Origin: Hymenobacter sp. DG01
GTDB taxonomy: Bacteria > Bacteroidota > Bacteroidia > Cytophagales > Hymenobacteraceae
Reading direction: 5' to 3'
DNA: 64,000 bases
Assembly (NCBI RefSeq): GCF_006352025.1
Contig: NZ_CP040936.1
Coordinates: 4,652,001 to 4,716,000 of the forward strand
Part shown: piece by piece, positions 23,639 to 32,751 of the stretch
Position numbering within the stretch: position 1 is the stretch's first letter
Layout: the number at the start of each line of letters is the position of its first letter
Notes under the pieces: model-generated
Databases searched by the model: none
Seen by the model: the letters and a program-made list of their open reading frames with translations, nothing else
What the model was told of the DNA's origin: nothing
Translations under genes and position numbers: made by a program

Positions 23639-26629
23639 TTACTGAGCCAGTTGCTCGTTCAAAATCCGGAAAGGGTTTAGCTCCTCCAGGTGCAATACAA
23701 ACCGAATCCGGTCGGTGAAATCTTTGCGGCTGCTGGGCAAGCCATTGGCGTACTGCGAGCCGGCCACCGGCAAGTACACCCGCAGAATGTTCTGGCCCGT
23801 TGGCAACAGATACCTAATAACCGGCACTACCAGGCCCGCATCGTAGTACAGGCTCCGGGGGCTTTGTCCTGCTGTGTTGGTCTGTCGGGTTTTGCTGACA
23901 GCCCCGAAATCGGCAAACACGGCCAGGGAAGTCACCGGCAAATCGGCCTCCAGATTCAGGGTACTCAACCAGCGTTGGCTGCCTACGGGCAGGTAGGCCT
24001 TGAAGGCCCCGTCCCGGTCATCGGTTTGGTGCAGCTGCGCCGTGAAAGTGGCCGAAATTTGTTGCCGGTCGAGGAAGGCCGTCTGACGGCGGTAATCCGG
24101 GCTACCACTCAACCCAATGAAAAACGGATTTTCGGAGGAGGATTTCAGGAAAGTTCCCCCGAACAAACGAGCCCGGATTTGCTTTTCGGCGCTGTAGTAG
24201 CGGCTGTAGGTTCCCGTCGCCCGGAGCAGAGCCGCTTCCTGGTTAGGGTTGTCAACGTCCGCATTAGGTGTGAGGTAGTTCAACTCCACGTGCGCCGACC
24301 AGTTCTGCAGGGCGTTACCTTCCCGCACTCGGTATTCCAGCGTCTGGAAGCTACTGGTTTGCCCCAGATCTTGGTTGCGGATGGTAGTGTTGGCGAAACG
24401 AACCAGCTGCTGTGCCCCTCGGAAAGCCGAATGGGGTAGCCACAAGGTTACACTAGGCTCTATCTTCCGGTAACGCTCAAACCGCTGAATCTGGACCGTC
24501 GTCAGCAACTGACGGGCGAAGGTGCGGGGTAGGACGTTCAGACTCAGGGCACCAACGCCATTCAGCTCGTTGCGGTTGAAGCTGTACATGGGCATGGCCA
24601 GGAAGTTGAGCCGCTTGGGAGCCAGTATATTGTTGTAGAACGCTGCTCCGAGCATGAATTTATCGGAGGTGTTGGCGCCAGCTACCGGTACCCAGTTGAT
24701 GAAGTGCCGGTCCCACCGCTCCGGGCTGAGCAGGGGCTTTAGCTGCAGTGGGTCCCATGTACGCCACGAGCCATTGAGTTTTATCTGGTCGTCGCGGCGG
24801 TTGAGTTGAGGAGTAAGGTACCCGGGGTCAATGACCACGCGGGCAACTCCGGAGCGCCGGAAATTAAGCTGGGCTTCATCCTGCTCGTCGTTGGCGGTAC
24901 CGCCGAACACAGGCGTCCACTGAGTCTCCAGCACGTTGCCCCGCGCATCGAGGGTAGCAACGGGTACGGTAAACGGGGCGGGTGAATCATTGCGAACCAG
25001 CACTTTCACCACGTCGGCCTGCACCAGAATATCGGATACGGCCGCTTCGTAGTGGTTTTGGGTGGTGAGCATCTCCTTAAAGAACCAGCCGAGCTTCTGC
25101 CCGCTGACTTCCTCAAACACAGCCTGCATATCGGCCGGATAGGGATGCCGGAACTGCCAGCGCTGATAGTACGCGTGCATGGCCGCGTCAAACTTCTCCT
25201 GGCCCAGGTAGCCCGCCAGATATTTCAGCAGAGAGGCCGTTTTGCCATACACCATGAGGCCGTAGTTGAGCCGGCCATAGTCGGCGGAAGCTATGCCTGC
25301 CGGCTGGTCGAGGCCACGCGAGGCTACCAGCTGGTACGGAATCTGGTTCAGGGCTGCCGCGGGCAGCGAATCCCAGCCTAGTTTTGTCGCCAGCTCGGGC
25401 CGCTTGGTAAAGAAGTCGAGCTGACTAGCAGCGGGGTCAGCCAGCTCGGCCACCCGATTTTCGATGTAAGAGTTTACTCCCTCATCCAGCCACGGAAAAT
25501 CTCGTTCATTAGAGCCCAGAATGCCATAAAACCAGTTGTGGCCTACCTCGTGCACAATGGCGGACGGCTGGGTAACGGTTACCATCGGGTACTCCATGCC
25601 CGAGCCGGCGCTCAGCGCCCCGTCCACGGCCGTTGCGGAGGCGTACGGGTACTCGCCTACCCATTGCGAGTAGTAAGTAAGCGCCTTATTGACGTCCTGA
25701 AGACCTTTTATCCACTTTTCAGCATCCTTGTTGGTGAACATCACCCAGGAGGTTACTGGCTTGCCGGAGGGTAGCGTAACGCTGCTTTTCAGCACGTTAA
25801 AACGCTTGTCGGCAAACCAGGCAAAGTCATGCACCCGGTCCTGCACGTAACGCAGGGTTTTGGTTTCAGCGGCCGAAGCCGGGAACTTGAGGTTGTCGCC
25901 GAAATCGGCTTGCGTCTTTTTGACGGCCGTAGCCGCGGCAAGCTGGTCGAGGCGTTGTTGCTCATCGGGGTTCTGGAGCACACCCGTGGCGCCTACCACA
26001 TAGTTGGCCGGCAGGGTAATACGGACATCGAAGGAGCCAAACTCCGAGTAAAATTCCCCCTGATCCAGGTAAGGCATGGGGTGCCAGCCCTTCTGGTCGT
26101 ACACGGCGGGCTTGGGGTACCACTGCGTAACCTGGTAGCTTTGGCCAACGTGCCCGAAGCGCGAGAAGGAATCAGGCAGCTTAACCCGGAAGGGAGTTGT
26201 AATCGTAATGCTGGCCCCGGGTGCCAGCGGCTGGGGTAGCACCAGGCGGGCCATGTCGGGGTTGTTCGCGTCGGGCTCCAGGCGAGCCGGCTGGCCATTT
26301 ACCTGAAAATCCAGTCCGTCTATAAAGCCACGCTCCTGCTGAGGGGCGAACTGAAACTTCCGGTTACCGTTGCGGAGCTGCTGCCGGGCAAAGGCCGTTG
26401 CGTTGTCGCGGTACGCGTTGGGCCACAGGTGAAACCAGAGGTAGGGCAGAGTATCGGGGGAGCTGTTGGTATAAGTAAGCTCTTCCCGGCCGCTGAGCGT
26501 GTGCTGCTGGTCGTTCAGCGTCACATCAATAGAATAATTTACCTGTTGCTGCCAGCCCGTGGCCGGCGCTTGCGCACTAGTGGTATAAGATATGAGCAGC
26601 AAGCCATACAGGCTCAGAGTCTTTTTCAT
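23639..26629 (-). CDS. M1-family metallopeptidase with C-terminal beta-barrel-like domain
   Basis: 996 aa from ATG 26629 (signal peptide MKKTLSLYGLLLISYTTSAQA; a longer frame reaches 26689). Residues ~25-250 are the beta-sandwich N-domain; the gluzincin catalytic site is HEVGHNWFYG (about residue 355) with the second Glu ligand in WLDEGVNSY about 20 residues on, and the exopeptidase-type GSGMEYPM upstream. Residues ~600-990 are rich in alternating aromatic/polar strands (VTLWLPHSAF, AHVELNYLTP, ATFTAQLHQT, NLEADLPVTSLAVFADFG) and look like an outer-membrane beta-barrel. So a secreted aminopeptidase anchored in or on the outer membrane (domain reading by inference). Followed 20 bases later by the pyrophosphatase-like lipoprotein. 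Confidence 0.88.
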   Translation of the reverse strand: MKKTLSLYGLLLISYTTSAQAPATGWQQQVNYSIDVTLNDQQHTLSGREELTYTNSSPDTLPYLWFHLWPNAYRDNATAFARQQLRNGNRKFQFAPQQERGFIDGLDFQVNGQPARLEPDANNPDMARLVLPQPLAPGASITITTPFRVKLPDSFSRFGHVGQSYQVTQWYPKPAVYDQKGWHPMPYLDQGEFYSEFGSFDVRITLPANYVVGATGVLQNPDEQQRLDQLAAATAVKKTQADFGDNLKFPASAAETKTLRYVQDRVHDFAWFADKRFNVLKSSVTLPSGKPVTSWVMFTNKDAEKWIKGLQDVNKALTYYSQWVGEYPYASATAVDGALSAGSGMEYPMVTVTQPSAIVHEVGHNWFYGILGSNERDFPWLDEGVNSYIENRVAELADPAASQLDFFTKRPELATKLGWDSLPAAALNQIPYQLVASRGLDQPAGIASADYGRLNYGLMVYGKTASLLKYLAGYLGQEKFDAAMHAYYQRWQFRHPYPADMQAVFEEVSGQKLGWFFKEMLTTQNHYEAAVSDILVQADVVKVLVRNDSPAPFTVPVATLDARGNVLETQWTPVFGGTANDEQDEAQLNFRRSGVARVVIDPGYLTPQLNRRDDQIKLNGSWRTWDPLQLKPLLSPERWDRHFINWVPVAGANTSDKFMLGAAFYNNILAPKRLNFLAMPMYSFNRNELNGVGALSLNVLPRTFARQLLTTVQIQRFERYRKIEPSVTLWLPHSAFRGAQQLVRFANTTIRNQDLGQTSSFQTLEYRVREGNALQNWSAHVELNYLTPNADVDNPNQEAALLRATGTYSRYYSAEKQIRARLFGGTFLKSSSENPFFIGLSGSPDYRRQTAFLDRQQISATFTAQLHQTDDRDGAFKAYLPVGSQRWLSTLNLEADLPVTSLAVFADFGAVSKTRQTNTAGQSPRSLYYDAGLVVPVIRYLLPTGQNILRVYLPVAGSQYANGLPSSRKDFTDRIRFVLHLEELNPFRILNEQLAQ

Positions 26630-26767
26630 GCAGAGGGGAGGGGCGGATGTCGAGGCGAAAGTAGCCCTTCGGCCCGGAACATGCGCCACAACCTTTGGCC
26701 GGTAGGCGCGTTTGCACGGGTATTCCCAACTACACCGCTGCCCTGCAGTGGCCTAACCCTACTACCT

Positions 26768-27193
26768 ATGTCTTTCCACAAGCAGCCCAAAGACGACACC
26801 CAGCACCAGAACCACCTCGACGGCGCCGTGAATATCCTGACGGGTAATCTGCAGGAAGAAGCTACCCGCGCCGGCCTCGACAACCACTTTCAGCGTTGGA
26901 TTGAGGACCTGAAAGACACTAACAACCCCGAACTGCACCAGATTGTGGTGGATATGCAGGCGTTGAAGGCGCACTTTGGCGGAGGCACTATTGATAAGGC
27001 CCTGGTAAGCCAGCTGCTCAGCCGCCTCGGAACAAATACCAGCAAAGCGGCAAGCTTTGCCGACAATCCTAACACCGCGCAACGCGTTGCCAATCTGGGT
27101 GAGGCCCTCAGCGCCGCAGCCCGTCAGGTAAGCAGCGGCGGTCAGTCAAGCCCGGAGCAAGATCTGCAGCAGAACTCGGCTCAGAATTCATAG
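26768..27193 (+). CDS. Small hydrophilic protein, unknown
   Basis: 141 aa from ATG 26768; the frame extends upstream to 26429, but that part overlaps the start of the M1 gene on the other strand. Helical, rich in Asn/Gln/His/Ala, no signal peptide. Segments such as HLDGAVNILTGNLQEEATRAG and AQRVANLGEALSAAARQ look like an alpha-helical cytoplasmic protein. The tail is Gln/Ser-rich and probably disordered. No family recognised. Pyrimidine-rich leader (CTAACCCTACTACC) before the ATG. Confidence 0.65.
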   Translation: MSFHKQPKDDTQHQNHLDGAVNILTGNLQEEATRAGLDNHFQRWIEDLKDTNNPELHQIVVDMQALKAHFGGGTIDKALVSQLLSRLGTNTSKAASFADNPNTAQRVANLGEALSAAARQVSSGGQSSPEQDLQQNSAQNS

Positions 27194-27233
27194 CAGCTAT
27201 CAGCAGCACACTCACTGCTGCTCTTGCCCTGTA

Positions 27234-27281
27234 AAAAGCAACAGGCCGGCCCTCCGCAAGGAGAGCCGGCCTGTTGCTTTT
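27234..27281. terminator. Bidirectional intrinsic terminator
   Basis: Stem AAAAGCAACAGGCCGGC / GCCGGCCTGTTGCTTTT, with inner pairs CTC/GAG, lies between the 26768 gene (+) and rplS (-), closing both. Confidence 0.93.
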
Positions 27282-27297
27282 GCATATGCCGTGAAGC

Positions 27298-27681
27298 TTA
27301 AGCCGTAGCTTTGGCTGCCACGTTGGTGTTGCGCTTTTCTTTGATGCGAGCCGCTTTGCCCGACAGACCACGCAGATAGAACAGGCGAGCACGACGAACC
27401 TTACCGCGACGCACCAGCTCGATTTTCTCGATGTTGGGCGACAGCAGCGGGAAGATACGCTCGGTGCCGATTTGGTTTGAAATCTTACGAACCGTGAAGG
27501 TTTCGCCGTTCGAGTTGGTGTTCTTGCGCTGGATAACTACACCCTGGAACTGCTGCACGCGCTCCTTGTTGCCCTCACGAATTTTCACGTGGACATTGAT
27601 GGTGTCACCGGCGGCAAAGTTGGGGAAGCTGGCGCGGCGCTCCTGGGATTCCTGCTGGATAAAATCGAGTAGTACGCTCAT
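27298..27681 (-). CDS. rplS: 50S ribosomal protein L19
   Basis: 127 aa, typical length for L19, which sits at the 30S-50S interface. Family phrases: [46 protein letters not shown] and [22 protein letters not shown] (each seen in part). Last gene of the leftward rpsP-rimM-trmD-rplS order, the classical bacterial arrangement, but 167 bases after trmD with its own -7 box, so it can also be expressed separately. Confidence 0.98.
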   Translation of the reverse strand: MSVLLDFIQQESQERRASFPNFAAGDTINVHVKIREGNKERVQQFQGVVIQRKNTNSNGETFTVRKISNQIGTERIFPLLSPNIEKIELVRRGKVRRARLFYLRGLSGKAARIKEKRNTNVAAKATA

Positions 27682-27740
27682 GGCTGGAAAAACTGTGAAG
27701 GACGGCCGCGCCGCCCTGAAGGGTTTCAGGTAAAGAGGCG

Positions 27741-27748
27741 CAAATATA
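27741..27748 (-). promoter_or_regulatory. Candidate -7 box for rplS
   Basis: TATATTTG on the minus strand (TAnnTTTG) 60 bases upstream of the rplS ATG, in the gap after trmD. A TTT lies at roughly the -33 position. Suggests an internal promoter in the ribosomal operon. Confidence 0.5.
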
Positions 27749-27848
27749 GCCCTCTATTTTGGAATTGTGAAATGGTGAGCAGGTGAAATTGTGAGTTTGT
27801 GGTTCTGCTTGCGATACTTACAGACACACTCGGCACAATTCTACAGCT

Positions 27849-28526
27849 TCACTCTTGTAATAAATCTGGCCGGCGCTGTTCCGTGCGGGCCAGGGCCTGC
27901 TCGTGGCGCCAGAGGTCTATTTTCGGGGTGTTGCCCGAAAGCAGAATTTCCGGTACCGGCAAGCCACGCCATTCAGCGGGGCGGGTGTAAACAGGCGGTG
28001 CCAACAGGTTGTCCTGGAAAGAGTCGCTTAGCGCCGACTCCTCATTGCCCAGTACGCCTGGTAGCAACCGTACCACTGCATCTACCAGAATAGCCGCCCC
28101 TAGCTCTCCGCCGCTCAGAACATAGTCGCCGACGCTGATTTCGTGGGTGATGTATGCCTGGCGAATACGCTCATCTACGCCCTTGTAATGCCCGCAAAGA
28201 ATAAGCAGGTTACCCTCCAGGGAAAGCCGGTTTACCAGGGGCTGACGCAGGGTTTCACCGTCCGGGGTCATGTAGATGACCGCCGCATAGGAGCGTTGCG
28301 CCAGTAGCTCATCGAAGCAAGCCGCAATCGGCTCGACGCGCAGTACCATACCGGCCCCACCTCCAAACACGTAGTCATCAATCTGACCGTGTTTGTTAAT
28401 GGCGTAGCGGCGCAGGTCGTGCAGATAGATTTCGGCCAGTCCTTTGTCTTGGGCGCGCTTCACGATAGAATGCGCAAAAGGGCTGACCAGCAAATCCGGC
28501 TGGCACGTGACGATGTCAATCCGCAT
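27849..28526 (-). CDS. trmD: tRNA (guanine37-N1)-methyltransferase
   Basis: 225-aa SPOUT-class enzyme that methylates G37 of tRNAs reading CNN/GG codons and so prevents frameshifting. Family signatures: [46 protein letters not shown] (trefoil-knot SAM site) and [16 protein letters not shown]. The C-terminus is [20 protein letters not shown]. Starts 12 bases after rimM in the same direction. All key residues look intact. Confidence 0.98.
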   Translation of the reverse strand: MRIDIVTCQPDLLVSPFAHSIVKRAQDKGLAEIYLHDLRRYAINKHGQIDDYVFGGGAGMVLRVEPIAACFDELLAQRSYAAVIYMTPDGETLRQPLVNRLSLEGNLLILCGHYKGVDERIRQAYITHEISVGDYVLSGGELGAAILVDAVVRLLPGVLGNEESALSDSFQDNLLAPPVYTRPAEWRGLPVPEILLSGNTPKIDLWRHEQALARTEQRRPDLLQE

Positions 28527-28538
28527 AGCAACGACCCG

Positions 28539-29120
28539 CTAAGGCTCTATGAATTCGTCCGGCTCGTCCCGCTCACGCGAGGCCGGGCTTAGGTACACGT
28601 CAAGCAGGCCTTCCGGCAGATTCACGTGCAGCTTCCGCGCTGGCTGGTCAGCGTGCAGAATCAGCTCATCCACCACCGGAATCAGGATTTCCTGTCCCTT
28701 GTAGCGCATGGCCAGTACATCCTGCTGGGGCAGCTCATAGAAGGTCTCTACGGTTCCCAGTTCGCCTAACTGCTCATCTACTACCAGGTAACCAATAACG
28801 TCGTGGAAGTAGAACTGGTCGTCGGGCAGAGCGGGCAGCTCGGTTAGCGGACGCCAGAGCTTGGCGTTACGCAGGGGTTCGGCCTCTTCAATGCGGTCGA
28901 GGCCCTTGAACTTCACGAGGGCCCGCTCGCCGCTCTGGGGCTGGAATTTCTCAACGGTGTATTCCGTGAGCTTACCGGGCGTGGTGGGCAACTCCACCCA
29001 CACCGATTTCAGCTTGCGGTAATCGTCGAGGTTATCCACGTCGAAGGCAGCAACCACAAAGCCTTTTAGGCCATGGGGCTTCACTACCAAACCCAGCTCG
29101 TAGCAGTCGTCAAGAGTCAT
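28539..29120 (-). CDS. rimM: 16S rRNA processing protein RimM
   Basis: 193 aa. Helps 30S maturation by binding S19. The N-terminal RimM domain begins LDDCYELGLVVKPHGLKGFV, and the C-terminal PRC-barrel has FHDVIGYLVVDEQLGELGTV, ALMRYKGQEILIPVVDELI-like sequence and INLPEGLLDVY-type ending. Lies between rpsP and trmD as in most bacteria. The 116-base gap from rpsP contains a hairpin. Confidence 0.96.
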   Translation of the reverse strand: MTLDDCYELGLVVKPHGLKGFVVAAFDVDNLDDYRKLKSVWVELPTTPGKLTEYTVEKFQPQSGERALVKFKGLDRIEEAEPLRNAKLWRPLTELPALPDDQFYFHDVIGYLVVDEQLGELGTVETFYELPQQDVLAMRYKGQEILIPVVDELILHADQPARKLHVNLPEGLLDVYLSPASRERDEPDEFIEP

Positions 29121-29152
29121 GGCGAGGAAAGATGAGGAGAGAAAACGTACAA

Positions 29153-29218
29153 AGGTGATGAGGCGGAATAAGGTAGAGACGGGTTAGACCATCTATTGTC
29201 CTTATTGCCTCATCACCT
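29153..29218 (-). terminator. Hairpin between rpsP and rimM
   Basis: Arms AGGTGATGAGG (29153-29163, continuing to AATAAGG at 29173) and CCTTATTGCCTCATCACCT (29200-29218) pair with a two-base bulge. It sits in the rpsP-rimM gap, with no T-run on the minus strand, so it may be an attenuator or mRNA-processing structure and not a full terminator. Confidence 0.5.
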
Positions 29219-29236
29219 CCTTACGTGAGCCTGAAA

Positions 29237-29782
29237 TTAGGCGCCGGCTTCCTCAGTGGTTTCGGCCGAAGCTTCCGCGTCGGTCGTTTCGCCTTCGGCG
29301 GCAGGAGCGTTAGCAGCCTCCAGAGCGGCTTGCTTGGCACGCTGTGCTTCGGCGCGGGCTTCTTTTACTTTGGTTTCGGCGGCCAGACGCTGCTGACGAG
29401 CTTCTTCCTTGGCGTTGCCCAGGTTGGTGCGCTTGCCTTCGATTTTAGCGTCTTTCTGCTCTTTCCAGGCGGTGTAACGCTCATCAGCAGTTTCCTGCGA
29501 GATGGCGCCTTTGATTACGCCCAGCTGCAGGTGCTTGCGGTAGAGCACACCACGGTAAGAGAGCATAGCACGCACGGTATCCGTGGGCTGGGCACCTTTC
29601 ATGATCCAGTCGAACGCCTTGTCACCATCGAAGTTGATGGTAGCGGGGTTGGTCTGGGGGTTGTAGGTACCGATTTTCTCGATGAAGCGGCCGTCGCGGG
29701 GCGAGCGGGAGTCGGCAACAACGATGTCGAACTGAGCGGCCTTCTTGCGGCCGCGACGGGCGAGGCGGATTTTAACTGCCAT
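29237..29782 (-). CDS. rpsP: 30S ribosomal protein S16, long form
   Basis: 181 aa, about twice the length of the E. coli protein. Residues 1-80 are the S16 core ([40 protein letters not shown] region, then [23 protein letters not shown]). Residues ~95-181 form a Lys/Ala/Glu-rich extension ending in acidic [19 protein letters not shown]. Extended S16 is common in Bacteroidota. First gene of the rpsP-rimM-trmD-rplS group, with a promoter box upstream. Confidence 0.97.
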   Translation of the reverse strand: MAVKIRLARRGRKKAAQFDIVVADSRSPRDGRFIEKIGTYNPQTNPATINFDGDKAFDWIMKGAQPTDTVRAMLSYRGVLYRKHLQLGVIKGAISQETADERYTAWKEQKDAKIEGKRTNLGNAKEEARQQRLAAETKVKEARAEAQRAKQAALEAANAPAAEGETTDAEASAETTEEAGA

Positions 29783-29834
29783 AAACCGGTTTGGTTAAGC
29801 GACGCATCCCGTGCGTCTGGTTGAAAATGAGGTG

Positions 29835-29842
29835 CAAAGGTA
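29835..29842 (-). promoter_or_regulatory. Promoter for rpsP operon
   Basis: TACCTTTG on the minus strand (TAnnTTTG), with TTTT 19 bases upstream at the -33 place. Lies 52 bases before the rpsP ATG. Confidence 0.6.
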
Positions 29843-29918
29843 GTCACAGATTTCGCGGATTAAAAGCATTACCCGGATTCAATCTATGCCTAAGCACAGC
29901 TGGTAAACTAAACGGCAT

Positions 29919-29954
29919 TAAAAAAGGCTGCTTCCGGTGGGAAACAGCCTTTTC
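29919..29954 (-). terminator. Intrinsic terminator of the desaturase gene
   Basis: Stem AAAAGGCTG / CAGCCTTTT with a partly paired loop; on the minus strand it is followed by TTTTTTAA. Lies 19 bases after the desaturase stop. Confidence 0.8.
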
Positions 29955-29972
29955 AAGAGTGGTGTCAGTTGC

Positions 29973-30728
29973 TTACGCAGCCATGTTTACGGGTTGCTGC
30001 CACTTGCGCTTGACCTTCACTACCCCTATCTTATCCAAACTCCAGATAAACATATAGGTGGGGTCAAGCTCCCACTTCTTCACGCCGAAGTTAACGCGCA
30101 TGGGCAGCTTGTGGTGGTTGTTCTGAAACAGCTCCCCGAAGGCCAGGAAGTCGAAGGGAAGCGTGTTCTTGGAGTGGTCGTGGTTATCGAAGTTCTGGTA
30201 GCCGTATTTGTGGCCGCCCCAGTTCACGATGGCCCCGTGGATAGGACCCATTAGGAAGTGAATGGGCAGCAGCAGAAACTGCCACCAAGCAGTAGCGAAC
30301 TGCACATAAAACAGCACATACAGTGCACCCCAGCCAATACGGGAATACCATTTGTCGCCCAGGTTCTCTACGGCACGCCACTCGGGGTAGTCACCCTCGA
30401 AACGTTCCGCCAGTTCGTAGCGGTTGTTCAGCACGTCATTGTAGATGTTCTTGGTCTTCCACATCATCGTGAAAGCATTAGAAGAGTACAATGGGGAGTG
30501 GGGGTCCAGCTCGGTATCGGAGTAGGCGTGGTGCATGCGGTGCAGCAACGCGTAGGCCCGGGGCGAAAGAAACGAGGAGCCCTGGCAGATGTACGTGAAC
30601 AGGAAGAAGAATCGCTCCCAGAATTTGTTCATAGTGAACATTTTGTGGGCCGCGTACCGGTGCAGATAGAACGTCTGCGTAAAGAGCGACAGGTAGTAGT
30701 GCGCTACGAAAAAGAAGAGTATCGCCAT
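29973..30728 (-). CDS. Membrane fatty-acid (acyl-CoA) desaturase
   Basis: 251 aa from ATG 30728 (an upstream start at 30773 adds 15 residues before the first membrane helix). Integral-membrane di-iron enzyme that introduces a double bond in an acyl chain. The His boxes are HRYAAH (about residue 23), HRMHH (about 64) and FQNNHHKLP (about 200), with NHDHSKN nearby; hydrophobic stretches lie at 1-15, 40-55 and 130-165. Shorter than animal stearoyl-CoA desaturases but normal for this bacterial group. Regiospecificity unknown. Single gene with its own terminator. Confidence 0.92.
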   Translation of the reverse strand: MAILFFFVAHYYLSLFTQTFYLHRYAAHKMFTMNKFWERFFFLFTYICQGSSFLSPRAYALLHRMHHAYSDTELDPHSPLYSSNAFTMMWKTKNIYNDVLNNRYELAERFEGDYPEWRAVENLGDKWYSRIGWGALYVLFYVQFATAWWQFLLLPIHFLMGPIHGAIVNWGGHKYGYQNFDNHDHSKNTLPFDFLAFGELFQNNHHKLPMRVNFGVKKWELDPTYMFIWSLDKIGVVKVKRKWQQPVNMAA

Positions 30729-30897
30729 GGGCAAAAAGTTAGAGGTCGAATCCAGTGGCGGCCGAAGCCCCAACGCGCAAAGCTGAAAAGCGGGGTATTA
30801 GTTCAGCCGTGGTTTTACAAAACTACGGCCACCCCTGCCCAGAGTGCAATTCGCCTTTTCAAAAGGCCAAAATGTTGTTCAGGTTCAGCAAAGGTGA

Positions 30898-30943
30898 GGG
30901 GGTAGCAGATAACGACCTATGATATTCGTCATCTGCTACCCCC
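30898..30943. terminator. Hairpin downstream of the RluA gene
   Basis: Arms GGGGGTAGCAGAT (30898-30910) and ATCTGCTACCCCC (30931-30943), perfect over 13 bases, with GAC/GTC pairing further in. It lies 20 bases after the RluA-type gene stop. There is a T-rich run only on the plus side, so the terminator role for the minus-strand gene is uncertain. Confidence 0.55.
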
Positions 30944-30963
30944 TTTATTGGGCTGAAACGCCT

Positions 30964-31671
30964 TTAGTAATAGGCTTCAGCGGCTTGCCAGTGGGCTACC
31001 TCAGGCAGCGGGGCCCGGAAGCACATTTCCTCCTTCGTAACGGGATGCTGAAACTCCAGCTGCCGGGCGTGTAGGGCAATACTCACATCGGGCAGGGGCG
31101 CCAGGAACCCGTACTTCACATCCCCCACGATGGGCGTACCCAGGCCGGAGCTGAGCTGCACCCGGATCTGGTGGGGGCGGCCGGTAATAGGATTAACCTG
31201 CAGCAGCCAGCGGGAGCCCGCCTGGCCCAGCACCTGGTAGTCCAGCTCCGATTTCAGGCCCTGGCTGTGACGCTCCGAGTAGGCTTTGGTAGTGTTGCGG
31301 ATGGGGTCTTTTACCAGCCAGTGCGTCAGGTGGCCGGTAGTAGGTTCCGGGCACTTACCGGTCAGGGCCCAGTACGTTTTGTGCACCTTGTTGTCGCGGA
31401 ACATTTCGTTCAGGCGGCTTAGGGCCTTGCTGGTTTTGGCCAGGGCTACCACGCCGCTCACGGGCCGGTCAAGGCGGTGAGCCACGCCCACGAAAGCAGC
31501 ACCAGGCTTCTTGTACTTGAAGCGCAGATATTCCTCGGCCTTAGCGGAGAGGGGCTCGTCGCCGGTGGCATCGCCCTGCACGAGCAGGCCCGCGGGCTTG
31601 TTGATGATGAGCAAGTGGTTGTCTTCGAACAGAATTTCCTTCCGCTCCGACCACAAATTCGGACGATTCAC
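30964..31671 (-). CDS. RluA-family pseudouridine synthase
   Basis: Isomerises specific uridines in rRNA or tRNA to pseudouridine. 235 aa, catalytic domain only (no S4 domain). The active-site motif is VAHRLDRPVSGVVALAKT with the catalytic Asp (about residue 65), and other family phrases are INKPAGLLVQGD at the start and GRPHQIRVQLSSGLGTPIVGD. The start is GTG at 31669-31671. The target position cannot be told from sequence. Confidence 0.93.
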   Translation of the reverse strand: MNRPNLWSERKEILFEDNHLLIINKPAGLLVQGDATGDEPLSAKAEEYLRFKYKKPGAAFVGVAHRLDRPVSGVVALAKTSKALSRLNEMFRDNKVHKTYWALTGKCPEPTTGHLTHWLVKDPIRNTTKAYSERHSQGLKSELDYQVLGQAGSRWLLQVNPITGRPHQIRVQLSSGLGTPIVGDVKYGFLAPLPDVSIALHARQLEFQHPVTKEEMCFRAPLPEVAHWQAAEAYY

Positions 31672-31681
31672 TCGGGGGGAG

Positions 31682-31789
31682 TTAAAAACTAAAAATTAAA
31701 AAATATGAATAGGGCAGCAGATTCATTCAAGGCGAAGTCGGCGCCAAATCATAATTCTTAATTTCTAATTCTTCATTTTTAATTGAAAA
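31682..31789. repeat. AT-rich intergenic element with loose inverted repeat
   Basis: The gap between the RluA gene and panB is strikingly AT-rich for this genome. The left part (TAAAAACTAAAAATTAAAAA) and the right part (TTCATTTTTAATTGAAAAC) pair imperfectly. The right part consists of near-repeats of AATTCTT / AATTTCT. Could be a degenerate repeat or an intergenic terminator. Confidence 0.4.
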
Positions 31790-32605
31790 CTAGTACGCTT
31801 CTTCCTGGGTAGGGAAGTCGCGCGACTTTACATCCTGAATGTAGCGCTGCACCGCGTCGTGCATCACATTGCCGAGGTCGGCGTACCGGCGCAGGAAGCG
31901 GGGCTTGAACTCCTTGGTGATGCCCAGCATATCGTGCACTACCAGCACCTGGCCGTCCACCTCGGGGCCGGCTCCGATGCCAATAACCGGAATGGTGAGC
32001 TTCTCGGCTACCTGTTTGGCCAGGGAGGAAGGTATTTTTTCCAATACCAGGGCAAAGCACCCGATTTCTTCCAGCAGCAGCGCGTCTTCGATGAGTTTTT
32101 GCGCCTCGGCTTCTTCCTTGGCCCGTACCGTGTAGGTGCCAAATTTATAAATACTTTGTGGAGTAAGGCCCAGGTGACCCATTACCGGAATGCCGGCCGT
32201 CAGAATTCGGGTAATGCTGTCCTTGATTTCGGCCCCGCCTTCCAGCTTGATGCCGTGGGCCCCCGATTCCTTCATAATCCGGATGGCCGAGCGCAGGGCC
32301 TCCGACGAGTTGCCCTGGTAGGAGCCAAAGGGCATATCTACCACCACGAAGGCCCGCTTTACGGCCCGCACCACACTCTGGGCGTGGTAGATCATTTGAT
32401 CAAGGGTAATGGGTAGGGTGGTTTCGTGGCCGGCCATGACGTTGGAGGCCGAGTCGCCGACCAGCAGCACATCCACCCCGGCGCCGTCCAGAATCTGGGC
32501 CATCGAGAAGTCGTAGGCAGTGAGCATGGAAATTTTCTCGCCGCGTTGCTTCATGGCCAGCAGCTGATGCGTGGTCACGAGTTTGACTTCTTTGTGCTGG
32601 GACAT
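31790..32605 (-). CDS. panB: 3-methyl-2-oxobutanoate hydroxymethyltransferase
   Basis: Makes ketopantoate from alpha-ketoisovalerate and methylene-tetrahydrofolate, the first pantothenate/CoA step. 271 aa, full length. Family signatures: [28 protein letters not shown], the Mg site region [28 protein letters not shown] and [22 protein letters not shown] (read in parts). It uses a folate one-carbon unit, consistent with folE/folB in the window. Its stop is 118 bases from the RluA start; same direction. Confidence 0.98.
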   Translation of the reverse strand: MSQHKEVKLVTTHQLLAMKQRGEKISMLTAYDFSMAQILDGAGVDVLLVGDSASNVMAGHETTLPITLDQMIYHAQSVVRAVKRAFVVVDMPFGSYQGNSSEALRSAIRIMKESGAHGIKLEGGAEIKDSITRILTAGIPVMGHLGLTPQSIYKFGTYTVRAKEEAEAQKLIEDALLLEEIGCFALVLEKIPSSLAKQVAEKLTIPVIGIGAGPEVDGQVLVVHDMLGITKEFKPRFLRRYADLGNVMHDAVQRYIQDVKSRDFPTQEEAY

Positions 32606-32751
32606 GGGCTTGGGGTCTTAGAGTCTTGGATATCGTGCGGAAAGTCGGTGACCTAACCGGAAGCCAAAACTGCGGATTTTTTTAGAAAGAGGGCCACCCA
32701 CCTGCCCATCCTGCCCAAAGCCTACTACCCCGTAAGGCCCCAAACTCCTGC

